Positions 53,843-63,647 of a stretch of 64,000 nucleotides of DNA are shown here, piece by piece. The notes under the pieces were generated by a model, which had not been told where the DNA came from, searched no databases, and saw nothing but the letters and a program-made list of their open reading frames with translations. Each line of letters begins with the position of its first letter. The stretch's first letter is position 1. The translations under genes and the position numbers were made by a program. Source of the DNA: Stutzerimonas stutzeri (GTDB lineage Bacteria > Pseudomonadota > Gammaproteobacteria > Pseudomonadales > Pseudomonadaceae); contig NZ_JAMOIC010000001.1 in NCBI RefSeq assembly GCF_024448895.1, positions 124,001 to 188,000 of the forward strand, read 5' to 3'.

Positions 53843-55765
53843 TTACTCCAATTCTTGGCGACCACGCCGGGAAACCGCTTGTGTCAGCAACTGGGTGAAG
53901 TCATCAAGGGGCATGGAGCCCAAATCAACACCTTCACGCGTACGCACAGCAACGGCTCGTGTCTCGACTTCCCGATCTCCGATAACCAGAAGATAAGGAA
54001 CCTTGAGCAAGGTATGCTCGCGGATTTTAAAGCCGATCTTTTCGTTTCTCAAGTCGCACTTGGCACGGAAGCCGCTTTGATTGAGAATTTTCTCAACTTC
54101 GCCAGCGAAATCGGCCTGCTTGTCGGTGATATTCATCACCACAGCCTGCGTGGGCGCGAGCCATGCAGGAAACGCCCCTTCGTAGTGCTCAATCAGAATA
54201 CCAATGAAACGCTCGAACGAACCAAGGATGGCTCGATGCAGCATCACTGGATGCTGGCGATCATTGTTCTCACTGACATACTCGGCACCCAGACGAATCG
54301 GTAGATTGAAGTCCAGTTGCAAGGTGCCGCACTGCCATACACGACCCAAGCAATCCCTGAGAGAGAACTCGATCTTCGGCCCGTAGAAAGCGCCCTCACC
54401 CGGCTGCAGATCGTAAGGCAGGCCAGCGCTTTCAAGGGCTGCAGCAAGCGCAGCCTCAGCGCGATCCCATAGATCATCTGAACCAACGCGCTTCTCTGGT
54501 CTGGTCGAAAGCTTCAGTTCGATATTTTCGAACCCGAAATCTGCATACACCGCCTGGGTCAGCTTGATGAACGCAGCGGACTCGGACTGCATCTGCTCTT
54601 CAGTACAGAAGATGTGCGCATCATCCTGGGTAAATCCGCGAACCCGCATGATGCCATGCAGCGCACCTGACGGCTCATTACGATGACAAGCGCCGAATTC
54701 AGCGAGACGCAGCGGCAACTCTCGATAACTTTTAAGCCCCTGATTGTAAACCTGCACGTGACACGGGCAGTTCATCGGTTTGATCGCATAATCGCGACTT
54801 TCCGACTCAGTGGTAAACATGTTTTCAGCGTAATTCGCCCAGTGCCCGGATTTCTCCCAGAGACTGCGATCCACCACCTGAGGCGTCCGGATTTCCTGAT
54901 AGCCATTCTCACGCTGCACAACGCGCATGTATTGTTCGAGAACCTGATAAAGCGTCCATCCGTTCGGGTGCCAGAACACCATTCCTGGCGCCTCTTCCTG
55001 GGTATGGAACAGATCAAGGCGCTTGCCGATCTTGCGATGATCGCGCTTCTCGGCTTCTTCTATGCGCTGAATGTAGGCCGCAAGCTGTTTCTTGTCCGCC
55101 CAGGCGGTGCCATATACACGTTGCAGCTGTTCATTTTTAGCGTCGCCGCGCCAGTAGGCGCCGGACAACTTGGTAAGTTTGAACGACTTGAGAAAGCGGG
55201 TGTTCGGGACGTGCGGGCCACGGCACATGTCTACGTATTCTTCGTGGTAGTACAGCCCCATCGCCTGCTCATCAGGCATATCCTCTACCAGGCGCAGCTT
55301 GTAATCCTCTCCACGCGCCTTGAACACGTCGATCACTTCAGAGCGCGGCGTAACCTTCTTGATCACATCGTATTCAGTGTCGATCAGCAGCTTCATGCGC
55401 TGCTCAATTGCCGCCATGTCTTCCGGGGTAAACGGCCGTTCGAAGGCTATATCGTAATAGAAGCCTTCAGCGATGACCGGGCCGATAACCATTTTCGCCG
55501 AGGGATAGAGCTGCTTGACCGCATGCCCAACCAGATGCGCACAGGAGTGACGGATGATCTCCAGGCCCTCTTCATCTTTTGGAGTGATGATCTGCAGACT
55601 GGCGTCGCTTTCGATCAAATCACAAGCATCAACCAACTGTCCGCTGACCTTACCTGCAAGGGTTGCCTTGGCCAGACCTGCGCCGATGGACTGAGCCACC
55701 TGAAGCACGGATACCGGATGATCGAATGAACGCTGACTGCCGTCAGGAAGAGTAATGGTGGGCAT
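53843..55765 (-). CDS. thrS: Threonyl-tRNA synthetase
   Basis: A 640-residue class II synthetase of exact usual length. The TGS domain ([20 protein letters not shown]) starts the protein, followed by the editing domain with [16 protein letters not shown] and the zinc Cys/His set, the catalytic core ([20 protein letters not shown]; motif 2 [20 protein letters not shown]; motif 3 [19 protein letters not shown]) and the anticodon-binding domain ([16 protein letters not shown]). The ATG at 55765 is the TGS start; the frame continues upstream without family match. It heads the infC-rpmI-rplT-pheST-ihfA operon. Confidence 0.97.
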   Translation of the reverse strand: MPTITLPDGSQRSFDHPVSVLQVAQSIGAGLAKATLAGKVSGQLVDACDLIESDASLQIITPKDEEGLEIIRHSCAHLVGHAVKQLYPSAKMVIGPVIAEGFYYDIAFERPFTPEDMAAIEQRMKLLIDTEYDVIKKVTPRSEVIDVFKARGEDYKLRLVEDMPDEQAMGLYYHEEYVDMCRGPHVPNTRFLKSFKLTKLSGAYWRGDAKNEQLQRVYGTAWADKKQLAAYIQRIEEAEKRDHRKIGKRLDLFHTQEEAPGMVFWHPNGWTLYQVLEQYMRVVQRENGYQEIRTPQVVDRSLWEKSGHWANYAENMFTTESESRDYAIKPMNCPCHVQVYNQGLKSYRELPLRLAEFGACHRNEPSGALHGIMRVRGFTQDDAHIFCTEEQMQSESAAFIKLTQAVYADFGFENIELKLSTRPEKRVGSDDLWDRAEAALAAALESAGLPYDLQPGEGAFYGPKIEFSLRDCLGRVWQCGTLQLDFNLPIRLGAEYVSENNDRQHPVMLHRAILGSFERFIGILIEHYEGAFPAWLAPTQAVVMNITDKQADFAGEVEKILNQSGFRAKCDLRNEKIGFKIREHTLLKVPYLLVIGDREVETRAVAVRTREGVDLGSMPLDDFTQLLTQAVSRRGRQELE

Positions 55766-55953
55766 GGCGCCTCCTCTCCTAGTGGTGACCCCTACCAAAG
55801 GCCACATGGGTTGGGATGAGCCAGGAAAGCGACCCGACGAATAACCTGCCGCACAGTGGCAGGAGCCCAAGGGCTGATCGACACGGACCGAAGTCACTGG
55901 AAAGATTGGAGCACGGATGCTTTCAGAAAGCCGCTGAACTGACAAGCAACCAT

Positions 55954-55980
55954 AAAAAAAGGGTCGCTAGCGCGACCCTT
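55954..55980 (-). terminator. Terminator after tRNA-Val
   Basis: GGGTCGC pairs with GCGACCC over four bases; on the minus strand a run of seven T residues follows. Confidence 0.85.
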
Positions 55981-55988
55981 TTCGGAAT

Positions 55989-56065
55989 TGGTAGGCACAA
56001 TTGGATTCGAACCAACGACCCCCACCATGTCAAGGTGGTGCTCTAACCAACTGAGCTATGTGCCT
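55989..56065 (-). tRNA. tRNA-Val(GAC)
   Basis: A full cloverleaf: acceptor AGGCACA pairs with TGTGCCT, D-arm AGCTCAGTTGGTTAGAGC, anticodon arm CCACC-TTGACAT-GGTGG with anticodon GAC, T-arm GGTTCGAATCC and encoded CCA. It lies upstream of thrS on the same strand with its own terminator. Confidence 0.95.
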
Positions 56066-56236
56066 CCGATGGACGCGCATTTTAGAGATCCGCGAGAGGG
56101 AGTCAAGCAGTTTTTGTCCTAACTCACTGATATCTGTAATTTTTGGGCCTGGAAGCTACTTATTCGTGAGCTATGGCATCTCAAGGGCATGTCGAGATAG
56201 CATCAACGTCAAATATTCTAAACAGGTTACTAGCGA

Positions 56237-57520
56237 ATGTCGCACACCCCTTACCCCACGTCTTTCTACGCAGCGTCGGCAAATGCTGCGCCGACTCGCC
56301 ATGCTCTGAGTGAAAGTGTCGAAACTGACGTCTGCGTCATCGGCGCGGGTTACACCGGTTTGTCGACAGCCTTGTTTCTTCTTGAGCACGGCTTTCGTGT
56401 GGTCGTGCTGGAGGCCGCTAAGGTTGGCTTCGGCGCCTCCGGACGCAATGGCGGGCAAATCGTGAATAGCTATAGTCGCGATCTCGACACGGTTGAGCGT
56501 AGCGTTGGGGGAGACGCGGGGCGACTGATTGGATCCATGGCATTCGAGGGCGGACAAATCATCCGCGAGCGCGTCAAAAGATACGACATCAAGTGCGATC
56601 TCAAGAACGGTGGTGTATTCGCCGCCTTCAACGCCAAGCAGATGCAGCACCTGGAAGCTCAGAAGAAGCTGTGGGAGCGCTACGGCTATAGCCAGCTTGA
56701 AATGCTCAACCTTGACGGCATCAGAGACGTCGTCGCCTGTGAGCGTTACGTCGGCGGATTGCTTGATCAAGGTGGCGGACATATTCACCCACTCAATCTT
56801 GCTCTAGGCGAAGCGGAAGCTGTCGAATCGCTTGGCGGCATCATCTACGAACAAAGTGCTGCCATCCGGATCGACCGGGGTAGCAATCCACGGATTCACA
56901 CTGAGCAGGGCGAAGTAAGCGCAAAATTTGTGGTGGTAGCGGGGAATGCCTACCTCGGAAATCTCGTTCCGGAACTTGCCGCAAAGTCGATGCCCTGCGG
57001 CACTCAGGTCATCGCGACAGAGCCGTTGAAAACTGAACTCGCAGCGACGTTGTTACCTCAGGATTACTGTGTCGAGGACTGTAACTATTTACTCGACTAT
57101 TTCCGACTGTCTGCTGACAAACGCCTTATATATGGTGGAGGAGTTGTATACGGCGCCCGAGATCCGGCAGATATCGATTCAATCATCCGACCGAAGATGC
57201 TCAAGACATTCCCTCAGCTACGCGATGTCAAAACAGAGTTCGCCTGGACCGGAAATTTCCTCATGACGCTGTCCCGATTGCCACAGGTAGGACGTCTAGA
57301 TGGCAACCTCTATTACTCCCAAGGGTGCAGTGGGCATGGCGTCACCTATACGCACATTGCAGGAAAAATCATCGCAGAAGCGTTGCGAGGGCAAGCTGAA
57401 CGCTTCGATGCCTTCGCCAGCTTGCCTCACTACCCATTTCCCGGCGGGCAGAAATTCAGCGCACCGATGAGCGCCCTTGGTGCGCTGTATTACAACTTAC
57501 GCGACAGAATCGGCTTCTGA
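56237..57520 (+). CDS. FAD-dependent amine oxidoreductase, PuuB-like
   Basis: A 427-residue flavoprotein of the glycine-oxidase/DadA type. The FAD dinucleotide-binding site is VCVIGAGYTGLSTALFLLEHG (residues about 32-52) with the ribose Glu in VVLEAAKVG; the second flavin signature GFGASGRNGGQI follows, and the C-terminal YYSQGCSGHGVTYTHIAGK closes the site. The closest known type is gamma-glutamylputrescine oxidase (PuuB), which oxidises gamma-glutamyl-putrescine in putrescine breakdown. No other puu gene is next to it, so the substrate is inference. The ribosome site is weak (no clear GGAG). Confidence 0.85.
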   Translation: MSHTPYPTSFYAASANAAPTRHALSESVETDVCVIGAGYTGLSTALFLLEHGFRVVVLEAAKVGFGASGRNGGQIVNSYSRDLDTVERSVGGDAGRLIGSMAFEGGQIIRERVKRYDIKCDLKNGGVFAAFNAKQMQHLEAQKKLWERYGYSQLEMLNLDGIRDVVACERYVGGLLDQGGGHIHPLNLALGEAEAVESLGGIIYEQSAAIRIDRGSNPRIHTEQGEVSAKFVVVAGNAYLGNLVPELAAKSMPCGTQVIATEPLKTELAATLLPQDYCVEDCNYLLDYFRLSADKRLIYGGGVVYGARDPADIDSIIRPKMLKTFPQLRDVKTEFAWTGNFLMTLSRLPQVGRLDGNLYYSQGCSGHGVTYTHIAGKIIAEALRGQAERFDAFASLPHYPFPGGQKFSAPMSALGALYYNLRDRIGF

Positions 57521-57524
57521 TGTC

Positions 57525-58472
57525 TTATTGAGCAGCGCACATCGGCACCGCCTCGCACTCACTGGATTCGGAAGAACTTATAGGGAGTGTTTGGCTGAAT
57601 CTTTCATCGTCAGGATTCAAATTAGCCGCACACGCCCGAGCAGCGGACGCTTGACTCATGCATCCCTGCTCCGCCAGCACTTGTGAAAGATTGAACCAAC
57701 CGGGCGCGAACGAGCTATCACGCTGGACGCTATGGCGCAGCGCGCGCTCAGCTGCTGGCTTGTCGCCTTGCGCGTAGTGGACATTAGCAAGGGCAAACCA
57801 AGAAAGGCCACTCCTCCAATGTGCGACTGCTGTGTCATAGGCTCGTAATGCAGCAGCTCTTCGCCCAGTCTGCTCCAGATCACTAGCGGCCCTCAGCCAG
57901 GCTGTCTCCTCGGCCGTCGCGGGGAGTTTGCTCGGATCGACCGTAACAACCGCCCAGCGCTTGCCCTTTGCCCAGCTTCGTTCGAACTGACCGAACGTGC
58001 CGGTCCACCGTCGGGTAGTCCCGGAGCGAAGCACTAACGTTTGAGAAGTCAGGTCATATCCAACAACCACCGCAAAGTGCCATCGAGGCCAGCGATCAAA
58101 GGCCAAATTCTGCAGCACCAATACCGGATTACCAGCCGCAACTTCGCTAAGCAATGCCTCAAGCCGAGGCTCAAGGGGATAGACCAAAAGATCGTGAGCC
58201 CGCGCGGCCGCAACCATCTCCACCTGCAAGCTACCTTGCCGACCAGGAAGATAAACCTGATCAACCAACTCGTCAGGGGACGTATCAACACCCCGCTGCG
58301 TTAGCATTGTCGCTAACGCAGCGGGGCCGCACTGATAGGCTTCCTGAGGAAAAAAAGGAACCTCGGCAAGTTCAACCTGCTCCGGGAGCCCCGCGGTCCC
58401 AATCGGTACGATTGGGGTCCGGGCGCATGCCCCGAGCAGACCTAGAACCAACAGCAAAAGCAGTCGCGGCAT
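57525..58472 (-). CDS. PA2778-type C39-like cysteine peptidase lipoprotein with TPR
   Basis: A 315-residue lipoprotein: hydrophobic start ending LLGAC (Cys16), then a C39-peptidase-like domain with YQCGPAALATML (catalytic Cys in QCGPA) and RWHFAVVVGYD (catalytic His and following Asp region), and two to three tetratricopeptide helices at the C-terminus (ALRAYDTAVAHWRSG, WFALANVHYAQGDKPAAERAL). It matches the Pseudomonas PA2778 family. The ATG overlaps the stop of the PA2779-like gene by one base (TGATG), so the two are coupled. The role is unknown; a periplasmic or outer-membrane peptidase acting on the partner is plausible. Confidence 0.85.
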   Translation of the reverse strand: MPRLLLLLVLGLLGACARTPIVPIGTAGLPEQVELAEVPFFPQEAYQCGPAALATMLTQRGVDTSPDELVDQVYLPGRQGSLQVEMVAAARAHDLLVYPLEPRLEALLSEVAAGNPVLVLQNLAFDRWPRWHFAVVVGYDLTSQTLVLRSGTTRRWTGTFGQFERSWAKGKRWAVVTVDPSKLPATAEETAWLRAASDLEQTGRRAAALRAYDTAVAHWRSGLSWFALANVHYAQGDKPAAERALRHSVQRDSSFAPGWFNLSQVLAEQGCMSQASAARACAANLNPDDERFSQTLPISSSESSECEAVPMCAAQ

Positions 58473-58873
58473 CAGCGATTGATGCAGTTGACGAAGTTGA
58501 AGATGTTAGTTGCGCAAAGTAGATCGGTGATTATGAAGATCACCAGAAATAGCACAATTATTCCAACCACACCGGCACCCGCTGGAGCTTGATCCAGCTG
58601 CTGATTGAACTGCGCGAGCTCGGCGGGCGTCAGGCTGTTGATTCGCTGCTCTACCTGATCACGATCCACGCCCATCGAAATCAGCTTTTTTTGCACCTCG
58701 TCATCTTCAAGCATCGTCAGCAACTGCTGCCGATCGACCTGCTGCTGGTGCTCAGAGATAATCTCCGGCGTACCAATCATCGCCGCTTGGGCCATAGGGA
58801 TTTGTGCAAATAACATGAAATGCATCGCAGCCAGCAAGGTGGCGACGCGCTTCATCATCGATGATTTGAACAT
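58472..58873 (-). CDS. PA2779-type membrane protein
   Basis: A 133-residue protein from the ATG at 58873 with GGAG eight bases upstream. A signal peptide (VATLLAAMHFMLFAQIPMAQA) is followed by a helical region (EHQQQVDRQQLLTML, then GVDRDQVEQRINSLTPAELA) and one C-terminal membrane segment (GVVGIIVLFLVIFIITDLL) with a short tail carrying two cysteines. It pairs with the PA2778-type peptidase, which may be its processing or partner enzyme. Confidence 0.85.
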   Translation of the reverse strand: MFKSSMMKRVATLLAAMHFMLFAQIPMAQAAMIGTPEIISEHQQQVDRQQLLTMLEDDEVQKKLISMGVDRDQVEQRINSLTPAELAQFNQQLDQAPAGAGVVGIIVLFLVIFIITDLLCATNIFNFVNCINR

Positions 58874-59054
58874 GGCGGAACTCCTGATCTTCTTGTTCGG
58901 TAGCCCACCCAACCTGCGGCGGACCGTCATGCATATGAGGACCGCCCTGTTCCGCTAGTTCCTTAACAAACGACTGATTTGCAAAACAGATATAAGCCAG
59001 CACCATCGGATGCCAAGCTCTTAATTTCAACCACCGTCGCCGTAAGGAATTGCC

Positions 59055-59360
59055 ATGTCCAATCACCCATCTCTCGCCGCATTGGCGCTATTTGCAGCCG
59101 CATTGACTGGCTGCAACTCGACTCCAACCCCAGACAAATCGACTCCGACCCCTCCGGGGCAATGCAATGCTGCAGCAGTGCAAGACTTGATTGGGAAACA
59201 GGCAAATCCAGAAATGCTCGATCAGGCGCGACGCGAAAGCGGGGCCTCAATCGCACGGATTCTACGTCCTGGAGATATCGTCACGCTGGAGTACAACGAC
59301 CAGCGCCTTACGCTTTCGACTGACGACGCGCTAGTAATAAAGCGGCTTAATTGCGGTTAA
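59055..59360 (+). CDS. I78-family peptidase inhibitor lipoprotein
   Basis: A 101-residue protein with AAGGA before the ATG. The signal ends LTGC (Cys20, lipobox), a Thr/Pro linker follows, and the I78 domain begins CNAAAVQDLIGKQA, then ARRESGASIARILRPGDIVTLEYNDQRLTL and ends IKRLNCG, giving the expected pair of conserved cysteines. I78 proteins inhibit serine peptidases; this lipid-anchored form would act at the cell envelope. It is divergent from the PA2779-type gene. Confidence 0.85.
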   Translation: MSNHPSLAALALFAAALTGCNSTPTPDKSTPTPPGQCNAAAVQDLIGKQANPEMLDQARRESGASIARILRPGDIVTLEYNDQRLTLSTDDALVIKRLNCG

Positions 59361-59517
59361 GAACGCTCCATCTGTCGCTCAGTCGATCAGGAGGTCAAGC
59401 CAAGGTTGAAGTGCAAGCGCAACCGCGCGTAGGCTGTAGCGGCCAGTTGCCATGAGATTAATCATGGTGAATGCTATCCGCTACGGTGGATCAACCGATC
59501 CGACGAGTGAGCCTTCA

Positions 59518-59997
59518 ATGCAGTTTCAGCAAGCCCGCAGGATGGCGACTTTCGGAGTCGCCGTGCTGTTTCTCGGATTCATGGCGCTAAAAGACTCGCC
59601 TAACATCCAGCTGTATCAGGGTGCTGACAAGCTCTATCACTTGGCAGGCTTCAGCGTGCTGAGTTACATGGCTTGCGTTGCGTTCCCAAAAGCTCGATTA
59701 GGGGCTCTTTTCGTCTGGATCCTTATGGGCGCAGCATCAATCGAACTGCTGCAAGCGCTTACACCGTCCCGAAGCCCATCACTGGCCGACATGACCGTCA
59801 ACATTGTCGGGATAATGATTGGACTTGGCGCATCTCAGCTCACACGAGGCTCATATCGAGAACCCCCCAAGCGAAAGCGCTCATCGCGCGGCACCCGGCG
59901 GCGTACCGGTAAGGGCTATAGCGAAGGCGCACGGAGCGATGACCCCAATCTGGCGTTAAGCGTGTCGCGAAGTGGCATGAACAACATTGATCATTAG
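59518..59997 (+). CDS. VanZ-like family protein
   Basis: A 159-residue membrane protein with four hydrophobic segments; LYQGADKLYHLAGFSVLSYM carries the KxxHxxxF pattern of VanZ-like proteins and SPSLADMTVNIVG is the matching S..D...N motif. The C-terminal 40 residues are basic and hydrophilic. I chose the ATG at 59518; an upstream start at 59452 has no family match and neither has a strong ribosome site. The role of most VanZ-like proteins is unknown. It is convergent with the acyltransferase gene, 2 bases apart. Confidence 0.75.
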   Translation: MQFQQARRMATFGVAVLFLGFMALKDSPNIQLYQGADKLYHLAGFSVLSYMACVAFPKARLGALFVWILMGAASIELLQALTPSRSPSLADMTVNIVGIMIGLGASQLTRGSYREPPKRKRSSRGTRRRTGKGYSEGARSDDPNLALSVSRSGMNNIDH

Positions 59998-59999
59998 CA

Positions 60000-61031
60000 T
60001 CAGTGGGCCATCGCTATCCGCGTTCTTAGAGCAGTGGCGGATATCGACTTAGGCGGAGTGAACAGAAAGGCCAGGTCGTATCGTTTGACGACGAGTTGCG
60101 CTACCAACGGTGCCGCCAATCCCACAATGGTGCCGGCGAGCAAGTGAACGGATATCGAATTAATCCCCATGAAGCTGCTCAGGATCACCCTTATCCCGCT
60201 ACCGGCGAGAATATGCATCAGATAAATCGTCATCGAAGACGCGCCGATGAACAACAACCACTCAATGCGAACATTACCTAGCCACATCGACATGGCGATC
60301 ATGAAGAATATCGAAATGGTCGCCAGCGTCAGTACTGGTAATCCCCCGACCTCCCAATTCAAACCGAATGTGATGTGGAACAAGTACTGGCCAAGGATGA
60401 ACAGCGCGCCAAATACAAGCGTCAGCGAAGCATAGCGGGCCAGGAAGAATGCCTTGATCTCGTTGAACCACACACCAAGTGCAAAGAAGACGGCATTGCC
60501 GAAGATGAAGTTTCCGATTCGTCCCATATCGAAATCTTGCTTTAAGACATAGAACGCACCAAAGCCCAGCAATATGGGCAAAAAGAAGCGCCGACTGGCT
60601 TTGGCGTAGACGAAGGAACATACAACGAACACTAGGAAAAGCGCGTAGAGGAACCAGAACTGCGCGCGCGGAGACCAAAGCAGCGAGAACACCTGCCCGA
60701 GAGTAACTTCTCCGTTCGTATAGTTTGAGAGCACAACCTCGACAAGCCCCTGCAAGAGCGACCAGACGATAAAAGGATAAACGATAGTGTCGACTTTGTT
60801 AACGATCAGCCCAGCCTTCCCACGCTTCATCAGCGAGTCGTAAAAGAACAACCCCGACAGGAAGAAAAATAGCGGCATGTGAAAGCTGTAAATGATGCTG
60901 TCAACGAGGATATAGGTATCCTCGTCCATAGGCAGGCCTGCATTGAACACCCCGCGGGCGACGTGTCCATATACAACCAGGATGATCCCAATGGCCTTGG
61001 CGTAATCGACCCAGGCATTTCTATCCTGCAT
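60000..61031 (-). CDS. Acyltransferase family 3 (OafA/YrhL-like) membrane protein
   Basis: A 343-residue polytopic membrane protein with about ten hydrophobic segments. The N-terminal WVDYAKAIGIILVVYGHVAR and SIIYSFHMPLFFFLSGLFF are the conserved acyltransferase-3 motifs, with the catalytic-site His in YGH. Such proteins O-acetylate or O-acylate surface sugars; the acceptor is unknown here. The ATG at 61031 has AAGGAG seven bases upstream. Confidence 0.88.
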   Translation of the reverse strand: MQDRNAWVDYAKAIGIILVVYGHVARGVFNAGLPMDEDTYILVDSIIYSFHMPLFFFLSGLFFYDSLMKRGKAGLIVNKVDTIVYPFIVWSLLQGLVEVVLSNYTNGEVTLGQVFSLLWSPRAQFWFLYALFLVFVVCSFVYAKASRRFFLPILLGFGAFYVLKQDFDMGRIGNFIFGNAVFFALGVWFNEIKAFFLARYASLTLVFGALFILGQYLFHITFGLNWEVGGLPVLTLATISIFFMIAMSMWLGNVRIEWLLFIGASSMTIYLMHILAGSGIRVILSSFMGINSISVHLLAGTIVGLAAPLVAQLVVKRYDLAFLFTPPKSISATALRTRIAMAH

Positions 61032-61184
61032 CACATTTCTCCTTGTATGGGTAACCGGTCGCTCGCGACTGGCGCTTCGCGGAGCGGAGGGATAGACAAT
61101 GAGAAATGCGATCAGTTTATTTACATAGGCGATTAGCGATCAGCCCCCGACGGACTGCAGGTAGAAACAGTCATCCGAAGCCAG

Positions 61185-62396
61185 TTAGCCGAGCAGCTCG
61201 CTGAAAGGTATGAAACGTACTGGGTCCCCCTCCTCCAGACACGTATGTTCAGGTAACTCGACAAGTCCGTCAGCCCAGGCAGCGCTACGCAAAATCGAAG
61301 AGCTTTGGTTGTAATAAAGGACTGCCCGGCCGCCCTCCAAGCGCGCCCTCAGATATTCGCGACGATTGCCGGCCTTGGTCCAGCTGAATCCTGCCGGCAC
61401 CTGAGCACTGAGCGGCTCGACTTCCGAAACGCCCATCCGCCGCAACAGATAAGCGCGAGCCAGAAGCCCGAATGTGACTAGCGTAGATGCCGGATTACCA
61501 GGCAACCCGATCACTGCGACCCCGCGGTAGCTGCCGTAAGTCAAAGGCTTACCCGGCTTGATCGCCAGCTTCCATAGGTTCAGCTCGCCCTCCTCGCGCA
61601 ATACCTGCCCGAGAAAATCGGCTTCACCAACCGAAACTCCACCGGTCGAAAGGATCAGGTCGGCTTCGCCGAGGCCCGTCAAACAAGCTCTTACCTTATT
61701 GAGGTCATCAGGTACTATCCCCGCATCAATGACTTCGCACCCCAACCGCTGGAGCCAGTGACGGAGCAGCACACGGTTGCTGTTGTAGATCTGCCCGGGA
61801 TTCAGAGTTGCCCCCGGATCGACGAGCTCATCCCCGGTCGACAGCAACGCAACCTTTATCTTTCGACTGACTGTAAGCCGCGGCACTCCAAGCGACGCAG
61901 CGAGCCCTAGCTCGATCGGCCCGAGACGCACACCTGCAGCCAGCACCTCGTCGCCCTGCCGAGCCTCACCGCCCTGAGGGCGGACGTGTTGCTCCAGCCG
62001 CACCGCCTCAAGAAATCGTACCCGACCGTCACCCAGTACCTCGACATGCTCCTGCATCTCGACGCTGTCTGCGTTCTCGGGCATTGGCGCTCCGGTAAAG
62101 ATCCTGGCGCAACTGCCCGGCTCCAGAGGCTCTGGCTGGGTCCCGGCAAAAATTTTCTGACTGACCCGAAGCGGCTCGCCGTTGAGATCCTGTTGGCGCA
62201 CCGCATAGCCATCCATGGCACTGTTCGGCCAGGGCGGCAAGTCAAGTGTTGCGACCAAGGGTTCGGCCAGTACCCGGCCCTCTGCCTCGTCAATCAAAAC
62301 ACTTTCTACATCCTGAATCGGAGCATTCTCCGCCAGCTTCAACAGCGCCTCGAGCGCCTGCTCTACTGGCATCAGTGACGGTTTAACGCCGCTCAT
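61185..62396 (-). CDS. moeA: Molybdopterin molybdotransferase MoeA
   Basis: A 403-residue MoeA from the ATG at 62396, which overlaps the moaB stop by 4 nt; the frame is open further upstream. Motifs: PLVATLDLPPWPNSAMDGYAVR, then RIFTGAPMPENADSVEMQEH, the MPT-binding LLSTGDELVDPG and ILSTGGVSVGEADFLG, and KPLTYG with GLPGNPASTLVTF. It inserts molybdenum into MPT-AMP to complete the cofactor. Confidence 0.95.
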   Translation of the reverse strand: MSGVKPSLMPVEQALEALLKLAENAPIQDVESVLIDEAEGRVLAEPLVATLDLPPWPNSAMDGYAVRQQDLNGEPLRVSQKIFAGTQPEPLEPGSCARIFTGAPMPENADSVEMQEHVEVLGDGRVRFLEAVRLEQHVRPQGGEARQGDEVLAAGVRLGPIELGLAASLGVPRLTVSRKIKVALLSTGDELVDPGATLNPGQIYNSNRVLLRHWLQRLGCEVIDAGIVPDDLNKVRACLTGLGEADLILSTGGVSVGEADFLGQVLREEGELNLWKLAIKPGKPLTYGSYRGVAVIGLPGNPASTLVTFGLLARAYLLRRMGVSEVEPLSAQVPAGFSWTKAGNRREYLRARLEGGRAVLYYNQSSSILRSAAWADGLVELPEHTCLEEGDPVRFIPFSELLG

Positions 62397-62932
62397 GAAC
62401 GGCTCTCGCAAGGCTCCGCCAGTTTGAGATGAGGTACAAAATTGCATGGGCGGTGACGGGCATCGAGCTGCTCGGCGAGGATCCCGTCCCAGGCGGTGCG
62501 GCAAGCATTGGTGGAACCGGGCAGACAGCAGACCAGTGTCGAATTTGACAATCCGGCAAGGGCCCGCGACTGGACGGTAGAACTGCCTATATCAGTCAAC
62601 GATATCTGCCGAAACAACTCTCCAAACCCGTCTACCTGCTTGTCCAGCAGGCATCCAACGGCTTCAGGGGTGCTATCGCGCGCTGTAAAACCAGTACCTC
62701 CCGTGATCAGCACAACCTGTACCACCTCTTCGGCGATCCAGGTCGCGACCTGTGCGCGAATCTTGTAAAGATCGTCCTTGAGCAACACGCGGGAAGCGAG
62801 CCGATGGCCTGCCGCCTGCAAGCGTTCCACCAGCAGCTGGCCCGACGTGTCAGTTTCCAGCGAGCGGGTGTCGCTGACGGTCAGGACTGCGATATTGAGT
62901 GGAACAAAAGTTTGATCGGCGAGGTGGCTCAT
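62393..62932 (-). CDS. moaB: Molybdenum cofactor biosynthesis protein MoaB/MogA family
   Basis: A 179-residue MoaB: VPLNIAVLTVSDTRS, VLITGGTGFTARDSTPEAV (the MPT-binding TGGTG motif) and LVCCLPGSTNACRTAWDGIL. It adenylylates molybdopterin before MoeA acts; the gene is coupled to moeA downstream. It is divergent from mobA with 66 bases between. Confidence 0.93.
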   Translation of the reverse strand: MSHLADQTFVPLNIAVLTVSDTRSLETDTSGQLLVERLQAAGHRLASRVLLKDDLYKIRAQVATWIAEEVVQVVLITGGTGFTARDSTPEAVGCLLDKQVDGFGELFRQISLTDIGSSTVQSRALAGLSNSTLVCCLPGSTNACRTAWDGILAEQLDARHRPCNFVPHLKLAEPCESRS

Positions 62933-62998
62933 ACAGGCTTCCCGGTTGTTGGAATCAATGGCGGGGTGTTATATCACAGGCTTTTGGCGGAGCACTTG

Positions 62999-63601
62999 AT
63001 GCAACAAGGCATGCTCGCGGATTGCTCAATCTTGTTGCTTGCTGGCGGCGAGGGTCGACGGATGGGCGGAAGAGACAAGGGCCTGGTGGAGTGGCACGGC
63101 AAGCCGTTAATCGCATGGGCCTACCAAATTACCCGCCCTTTGACGGACGACCTGCTGATCTCCTGTAACCGCAACCACCAGCGTTACGAAGCTTTCGCCG
63201 ACCATCTGGTAGTAGACGAGGGATGCGATTTCGCCGGTCCGTTAGCAGGAATTCGAGCAGGGCTCGCTGTCGCCAGCCACCCATTTCTCATGATCCTGCC
63301 TTGCGACGCTCCTCTTATAGATGCAGCCCTGCTCAGGCAGCTTTATCTCACTGCGCAAGAATCACCCAAGGCCCCGGTCATGGCACGTAGAGGCACCCAG
63401 TGGGAGCCGTTGTTTTCAATCGTTCCAACCGAGCTCGTCGGCGCTATCGAAGCCGCCTGGCGTAACGGCGAACGCAGCCATCGACGAATTCTGTTGGAGC
63501 TGGGCGCACGCGCTGTCGACTTAGAGATCAACGATCCCCGGCTCGCCAACCTGAACTCACCTGCGTTGCTTTCCGCTCAGCTGCCCGCAGCGGGAACTTA
63601 G
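62999..63601 (+). CDS. mobA: Molybdenum cofactor guanylyltransferase MobA
   Basis: A 200-residue nucleotidyltransferase: ILLLAGGEGRRMGGRDKGLVEW (the GTP-binding LAGGxxxRMG..DK motif), HGKPLIAWA, then DFAGPLAGIRAGLA and MILPCDAPLID (metal-binding Asp). It joins GMP to the molybdenum cofactor to form the bis-MGD type. I chose the ATG at 62999, which has GGAG upstream; an open frame continues back over moaB without meaning. Confidence 0.95.
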   Translation: MQQGMLADCSILLLAGGEGRRMGGRDKGLVEWHGKPLIAWAYQITRPLTDDLLISCNRNHQRYEAFADHLVVDEGCDFAGPLAGIRAGLAVASHPFLMILPCDAPLIDAALLRQLYLTAQESPKAPVMARRGTQWEPLFSIVPTELVGAIEAAWRNGERSHRRILLELGARAVDLEINDPRLANLNSPALLSAQLPAAGT

Positions 63602-63647
63602 CGATGCCAGCCATCGTCACAGACGCAACCATCGAAGGAGAATCATC

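Noticed and set aside
54683-55729. 348-codon plus-strand frame opposite thrS
   Set aside because: Antisense shadow of thrS without family resemblance or ribosome site.
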